64,000 bases of DNA from an uncultured Luminiphilus sp. (GTDB lineage Bacteria > Pseudomonadota > Gammaproteobacteria > Pseudomonadales > Halieaceae): NCBI GenBank assembly GCA_943787485.1, contig CALSMP010000009.1, forward strand, positions 62,001 through 126,000, read 5' to 3'. The notes under the pieces are model-generated. The model was given only the letters and a program-made list of their open reading frames with translations. It had not been told where the DNA came from and did no database searches. The translations under genes were made by a program, and so were the position numbers. Position 1 is the stretch's first letter, and each line of letters begins with the position of its first letter. Positions 58,813 to 64,000 of this stretch are shown here, piece after piece.

Positions 58813-59360
58813 CACACTCCCCCAAAACCCAGACAGGCATGGTCCTGCTGAGCGCACTGATCATGCTGTTGCTGGTCACCATTATGGGCGTGGTATCGGC
58901 TAATAACGTGCAGTCAAACTTGGCTGTTGTACAAAACGTAGAAGCTCGTAATGCGGTGCGTAACGCCGCCCTGAGTGCCATTCAGGAAGCGCTGCATTGG
59001 GAACAGACGACAGAGGAATTTTTGACCAAGGTGAGGGCGTTCCAGGTGGGCTGTCCCGACGGTTTTACCCGGTGCTATGACCTGTCAGGAGGCTCGGGTA
59101 GTGACGATATCATCGTGGTACTCACCGAGCCCCAATGTATTTCTTCATCTCCAATATCGAATATCGAGTTGAACGTGCTCACGAATGCGGGTGATGCAAG
59201 TTGTTATCAACCCGGCCAGTTTTCACTTTGTTCGAGCGCGCTATGGGAAATAACCGCCATCGCGACTGATAGCGTGACGGGGGCAAAGGTTGAGGTGCGC
59301 CAGGGCATCCAAAAACGGACGCGGGCGTCGCTTGTCACAAGCCTGTGTGATGTGCCTTAG
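58809..59360 (+). CDS. pilX: Minor pilin PilX
   Basis: Leader MTHSPKTQTG then MVLLSALIMLLLVTIMGVVSANN, the PilX N-terminal motif without Glu at +5; NVEARNAVRNAALSAIQEALHWE is the following PilX helix. 183 residues. It couples to pilW by ATGA and precedes pilY1 after 19 bp. Confidence 0.9.
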   Translation: MTHSPKTQTGMVLLSALIMLLLVTIMGVVSANNVQSNLAVVQNVEARNAVRNAALSAIQEALHWEQTTEEFLTKVRAFQVGCPDGFTRCYDLSGGSGSDDIIVVLTEPQCISSSPISNIELNVLTNAGDASCYQPGQFSLCSSALWEITAIATDSVTGAKVEVRQGIQKRTRASLVTSLCDVP

Positions 59361-59379
59361 GAGAGCGGGAGGGTTCGCT

Positions 59380-62300
59380 ATGGTTATTGTCAAGAAGACA
59401 CTGCTGGGGTTGATATTGTGGATTTGTTGCCTCGCAAATACTCACGCTGAGGACATTGATCTATTTGCCAGCGGACTGGTAAACGGGGCGTCTTTGGGGG
59501 CGCTGCCCAACATTATTTTCCTGCTAGACAACACCAGTAACTGGAGTCAGAGCTTGGCCGATGGCACCAAAAGGGGTGTTGCAGAGGCCGCTGCCATCAA
59601 GGCAACCCTGCAAGGGCTCGATACCGACGTCAATGTTGCAGTTCTGGAGTTTACGACAGAAACCGGTGGGGGATCATCTGATAACAACGGCGCGTTCGTG
59701 CGCGTGGCGTTACAGCCTTATCAGGCGAATGCTAGCGCGATTCATGTCGTATTGGACACCATGGTTTCCGATATCAACGCCCCCGTGGAAAAGAGAAATT
59801 CGAACACGGAGTGGGGTAATCTGATTTATGACGTTTACAACTATTTGGGTGGCTTTGATCAGTCCTTTGCGGGGGCGGGCACCCCCAGCGCGATCGCCGA
59901 CAGCGCGGGCTATGATGTCAATTACTCTAATTTTGCAACACCTCTTGATGTGGCGGGTCTTTGTGCCGAGACCTATGTTATTTTTATTAGCAACCCCAAT
60001 AGCAGCGGACCGCGGGACGACAGCGCCGATAACAGTGCCGCGCTTACTCAACTCTACACCGACGCCGGTATGGCTGGTGCGCCTAATGTGCTTGCTGATG
60101 GCGGACCGATAGGACAGCAGTCTGGTGGGCTACTCATGCCAACCTACAGTACCGGTGGGGCGCAGACGGGTCTTATCGGGCGATCCGAGGGGTGCTACCA
60201 GAACGTTGCTGCCTGTGATGGAAACGTCAATAAAAATAACCCCAATCCGAGTGAGTCCTCAGTCATAGAGAGCAGCTGCCCGTTTGGCTCCGGAAACAGT
60301 GCAGTGGACTGTACCTGCGATGCAAGCTCTGCTCTTTCGACAAACAGCAATGGCGCCGTGTGTCCGGATGAAACAGTGGGTGGAGGCAAGAACGCCACCC
60401 AAATTCCGACCTTCAGTTACAACGTCTTGGGTGCCCAAAGTGGCAGCGGAGGCACTTCTTACGAGGCCTCTGAAGTGTCTACGGTGGATGGGGCTGCCTA
60501 TAACCTAGATGATTGGGCCAAATACCTAAAAGAGTTTGGTGTTCCGGTCACCCTGGAGGATGGCACTACCGCATCAATGAAGGTGACCACCTATACGGTC
60601 GACGTAATCGACCTGACCAACCCCTCTGGTTATGACGAGACCACCTCGTCCCTGTTACACAGCGCTGCGCAGGAAGGTGGAGGTTATCGGTTGTCTGCTT
60701 CAGATACGTCATCCATCACCGCGGCGTTAAATCGGATCGTGTCAGATATTATTGACGTCAATACATCCTTTGCCGCTGTGACCTTGCCGCTCTCGGCGAC
60801 GAACCGAGCCCAAGCAGATAACAAGGTGTTTGTGGGAATGTTTCGGCCAGCTGCTGAGCGCAAGCCGCGGTGGTTGGGTAATTTGAAGCGATACCAACTG
60901 GCCAAATTTGATTCAGAAATCGCCTTGGCGGACGCCAACCTCGATCGAGCGATCAACCCGCAGACAGGGTTTGCGGGGGCATGCGCCACCAGCTTTTGGA
61001 CGTCGGATACCACCGATGTTGACAGTGGCACTGCGGGTGATCAGCCATATTTTGATGGCCTTGGGTTGGTGCCCAATCCCACCAGCGAGTGTCCCTCGTC
61101 TTTGTTAGATGGTCGCAGCGTATTATCGGACCAGCCCGATGGTCCATTTGTTGAGAAGGGAGGGGCGGCCCAACAAATCCGACAACAAGTTGATTCCAGC
61201 ACTGATGGCCCTCGCACAGTTCTTACCTTGGATGGGAGTTCTTTGCGAGGCGTTAATTCGGGAGGCTCCACCGATATCAGCGACACCAGTGTTTTTGATT
61301 ATCTAGTGGGAGCTAATGCGGGTCTCAAAGGCGGCGACTTTAAGGTTGATGACGGCGCTGGCAATTATATCGCTAACCCCGATCTCGCTGACCCTGAAGT
61401 GATGCCTGCCGCGGGCTTAAGGGCCACAATCCACGGCGACATCGTTCATTCTAGGCCCCTCACCATCAGCTACGGCCCCAAAAGCTCCGGAGGTACCGAA
61501 TTTAGAATTTTTTATGGTGCGAATGATGGCCTGTTTCGAGCCGTTAACCCGGATAATGGTCGCGAGGACTGGGCGTTTATTGCACCAGAGCATCTAGCAG
61601 GCATTGAGCGACTCTACGCAAATACCCCCACCGTCGATTTTTATGGTTTGGATGCCGCTCTGTCCAGCGCGATCGATGCAGAGCCAAAAGACTATTTTTT
61701 TGACGGTGCGACCGGAGCCCACACGGAGTACAACACCAGTGACCAACTTACCACGGGCTATATTTTTCCGACTATGCGCCGGGGTGGTGGCATGGTGTAT
61801 GCCTTTAACGTGAGTCCTTCGTCTTTAGGAATACCTCCGTCCACCCCTACTTTCATGTGGAAAAAAGGCTGTGATGGTGGCAGCTGCGACACTGGTTATG
61901 CGAATTTGGGCCAAACATGGTCGACGCCCATCAGCGGTTTCGTGGAGGGATACAACAGCGGCGGCAGCCCAGTGCTGTTCATGGGCGGGGGATGGGACGA
62001 GTGCCTTGATACTGATGCGGCCAATATTAGCTGTACAAGCGGCGACAGCGGTAACTCCGTTTTTGTGATTGACGCTACCACGGGTGCGGTATTGCAAGAG
62101 TTGGCAACCGATGCGCCAGTGGTTGCAGAGGTCGAGCCCCTCGACATAGATTTTGATGGAGCAATCGATTTTGTTTATGCCGCGGACGCCAGTGGTGCCC
62201 TTTATCGCATCTCTTTCGCCTCTCTAGACAGTGAAACGGCTCTCGCTACCGTGGCCCTCAGTAGCGGAAGCTGGACGATTAAAAAAATAGCGGAGACTTC

Positions 62301-62987
62301 AGGCGCGGACAAGCGATTCATGAATCGACCTGTGGTTGGTGCTGTTGGTAATAAGGTATTCGTCACGATTGGTTCAGGTGACAGAGAGCGGCCTCTCAAA
62401 GTCAATTACCCCTATACCAGCGATATTGATAATCGATTTTATGCATTTGTCGATCGCCCGTATCCTTGGGATGAAAATAATGACGGGACGCTGCAAACCG
62501 CAGAGGCAACGATCAGCTTACGGCCAACGGCAGATCTCGATGGATCTACTATGCTTGACGCGGCGGACCGGCCTTGCAACTGGAGAGACCATCCTCGATT
62601 TTGACGGTTGGTATCTCGATCTGCCGGATACGGGGGAGCAAGTGGTCAACCAATCAGCAATTGGTGGCGGGGGCGGTCTACTTCAATTCATTTCAGCCAG
62701 TTGGGAACAGCCAGGGGGCTTGCGCCGAATTGGGCACTTCGAAAGCCTATTCCATTCCGCTATTTGATCCCGTCTATGACAGCGGCACTATCTTTGGTCA
62801 GGGTATACCCATCCCTCCCATTATTGTCACAGTAGACCTGGGCTCTGGTGACGATTCTTGCTCAGGCGGCCCCTGTGGTGACGGAGAGCTTGATGATGAA
62901 ACTGTTACTGTCTGTATTGGTTGCCAGGGTTTTAAACCGTTAGAAATTGTCCCTAGCGGGACCGGTCGCGCCCCGAGAAGCCTATAG
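59380..62987 (+). CDS. pilY1: PilY1-type pilus tip adhesin, two frameshifts
   Basis: Large exported tip adhesin and pilus-biogenesis factor. Signal peptide MVIVKKTLLGLILWICCLANTHA. A von Willebrand A-like N-terminal half begins NIIFLLDNTSNWSQS (a DxTxxS metal-site-like motif). The C-terminal beta-propeller has VHSRPLTISYG, FYGANDGLFRAVN and the calcium-binding loop DIDFDGAIDFVY. The frame shifts near 62550-62575 (restored GLATGETILDFDGWYLDL) and at GGGGG 62669-62673 (one G too many; restored GAVYFNSFQPVGNSQGACAELG), and then runs to 62987. ATG 59380 follows GGGAGGG. Confidence 0.9.
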
Positions 62988-63027
62988 GGCAGAAAAATAT
63001 TGATCGGCTGTAGGCCGTCAAAGCTTG

Positions 63028-63613
63028 TCAGCAGTTAGCCTCGGCAACTTCTTGAGCAATCTTCAATTGTTCTGCCCGCTCGCTGTCGGTCATAAACCGG
63101 ACCTCGCCATTTTGCGTCAGTCGTTCGAATTCTGGCAAACGTCTCAAGTTTGAAGACGGTGTCTGAAGCTTGCGCGCAAAGTTCAGGGCGCTTTTCCACT
63201 CTGACCGAGATATTGGACTGTGACGTGGCCAGGTTGGCGGAGTCCGACAGCATTGAGGTCGAGTTACTGCTAGCTTCGCCTGTCGTGGGCTTAATCACAT
63301 TGGTTTTTCTACCGTAGCGATCTACGTCAACGACTGTGTAGGGGGTACCAGTTGGTGGCAGACGATCGCTTAGCACTGGATTGCCATTGCTATCATTCCA
63401 CCGGTACATATCTGCAGCATCAGCAAGCAGCGGTGTCATAGAGCCAAGAACTGCAACAAGCGTGATCCCTAGTATCCTTGCGGACCACGAGAAAAAAAGT
63501 GCTGACAGGGTCCGCAAAGGCTCTGATTGTTCGCTTTGTTGGCCTCTCGGCGTAAGTGTTCTGAGCGTGCCCAATCGCTTCAACCTGTGGACTAATCCCG
63601 AACGAGTCGACAT
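63028..63613 (-). CDS. DUF4124 protein, probably frame-disrupted
   Basis: DUF4124 proteins are short exported proteins whose function is unknown. After a hydrophobic segment (ILGITLVAVLGSMTPLLADA) comes ADMYRWNDSNGNPVLSDRLPPTGTPYTVVD, the DUF4124 core. The annotated frame then degenerates and stops at 63035. A shift between about 63200 and 63235 gives a family-like ending (RLPEFERLTQNGEVRFMTDSERAEQL.. to AEANC) with stop 63028-63030. I chose ATG 63613 (AAGGA upstream), which leaves an oddly long 46-residue N-region before the signal helix. Convergent with pilY1, 40 bp away. Confidence 0.65.
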
Positions 63614-63676
63614 CACAGATCCTTGCTCGTTGATGATAATGTGAAAACTACTGATCTTCGGGGTTTTCAGCAACAT

Positions 63677-64000
63677 CTAGAGCAATAAATCCTCGGCATT
63701 TGTTGACTTTGTCGCCCGAAATTCCGACTATTCGGCTCGTCACGCGAACGGCAACGGCTATTGATGAGTACCCTCATCCGCTGGCCTACCTTCACGACGG
63801 GATAGTTGTGTGGGCTGTTTGCGGGTTCCGTTCGATGTGCTTGGCACATTTCGGGCTCGACACTGCGCTACCTCGCAGGTCACCGATACACGGGTTTCGT
63901 GATCGATGTTCTCGCTGGTAGCAGGGATTCGATCCAACCAGTGGTTCGTGGGACAGATAAGTATGGGCTAGTACGACCCGAGTGTCGTGACCCCATGATT
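63677..64000. other. Unassigned right-end region
   Basis: 324 bp with no gene I can support. A plus-strand frame is open from about 63850 to the right edge (including HRYTGFVIDVLAG), but no family or start is evident. No tRNA or terminator was found. Confidence 0.4.

Noticed and set aside
63700..63921. 73-codon open frame at the right end
   Set aside because: Skewed composition, no ribosome site and no family resemblance; a competing frame runs off the window edge.
63925..63950. GGGATTCGATCC-like sequence as a tRNA T-arm
   Set aside because: No matching acceptor, D-arm or anticodon stem could be built around it on either strand.

Overview
The window is a contiguous stretch of a moderately GC-rich gammaproteobacterial chromosome. 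The evidence is the Pseudomonas-like block murJ-ribF-ileS-lspA-fkpB-ispH-fimT-pilR/pilS-bamD-rluD-pgeF-clpB, the FabV-type enoyl reductase, the Xps-type type II secretion operon and the minor type IV pilin genes. A marine OM60/NOR5-like (Halieaceae) relative would fit, but that is an inference from gene content and no phylogenetic marker here proves it. No tRNA, rRNA, CRISPR array, insertion sequence or prophage was seen.

Layout. 1-9845: the tail of an M16 peptidase, then aceE-aceF (pyruvate dehydrogenase E1 and E2) behind a regulatory region with an 18-bp direct repeat, a MobA/MocA-like nucleotidyltransferase, fabV, a metallo-beta-lactamase-fold hydrolase and an acyl-CoA synthetase. 9977-20812: a complete, tightly overlapping gspE-F-G-H-I-J-K-L-M-N-D operon in Xanthomonas xps order, followed by a small lipoprotein. 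20904-23787: a badly frame-disrupted exported protein gene and a parvulin-type prolyl isomerase. 23909-26747: a sulfotransferase, an AmpG-type permease and fxsA. 27001-29140: groESL behind a perfect CIRCE operator and an RpoH-type promoter. 29213-31485: NnrU, a short PuuD-like membrane protein and a membrane-anchored coiled-coil protein. 31602-36000: class I fumarase, exonuclease I and pyrB. 35722-54016: the murJ-to-clpB block, with nadE inserted between pilS and bamD. 54337-63613: two consecutive minor-pilin gene sets, one reduced and atypical and one canonical (pilE-fimT/U-pilV-W-X-Y1), then a DUF4124 gene.

How they work together. Two related machines dominate: a type II secretion system and the priming/tip complex of a type IV pilus with its PilS/PilR regulators. 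The GroESL and ClpB chaperones both carry heat-shock promoter signatures, and GroESL has an added HrcA-type operator.

Quality caveat. At least seven genes are broken by single-base shifts that restore family-typical sequence when bridged: gspD, the 20.9-22.7 kb gene, the parvulin, groEL (twice), ileS (twice), nadE and pilY1 (twice); the DUF4124 gene is probably an eighth. Several are essential, so most of these are likely sequencing or assembly errors. The gene at 20904-22748 has so many that real decay cannot be excluded.
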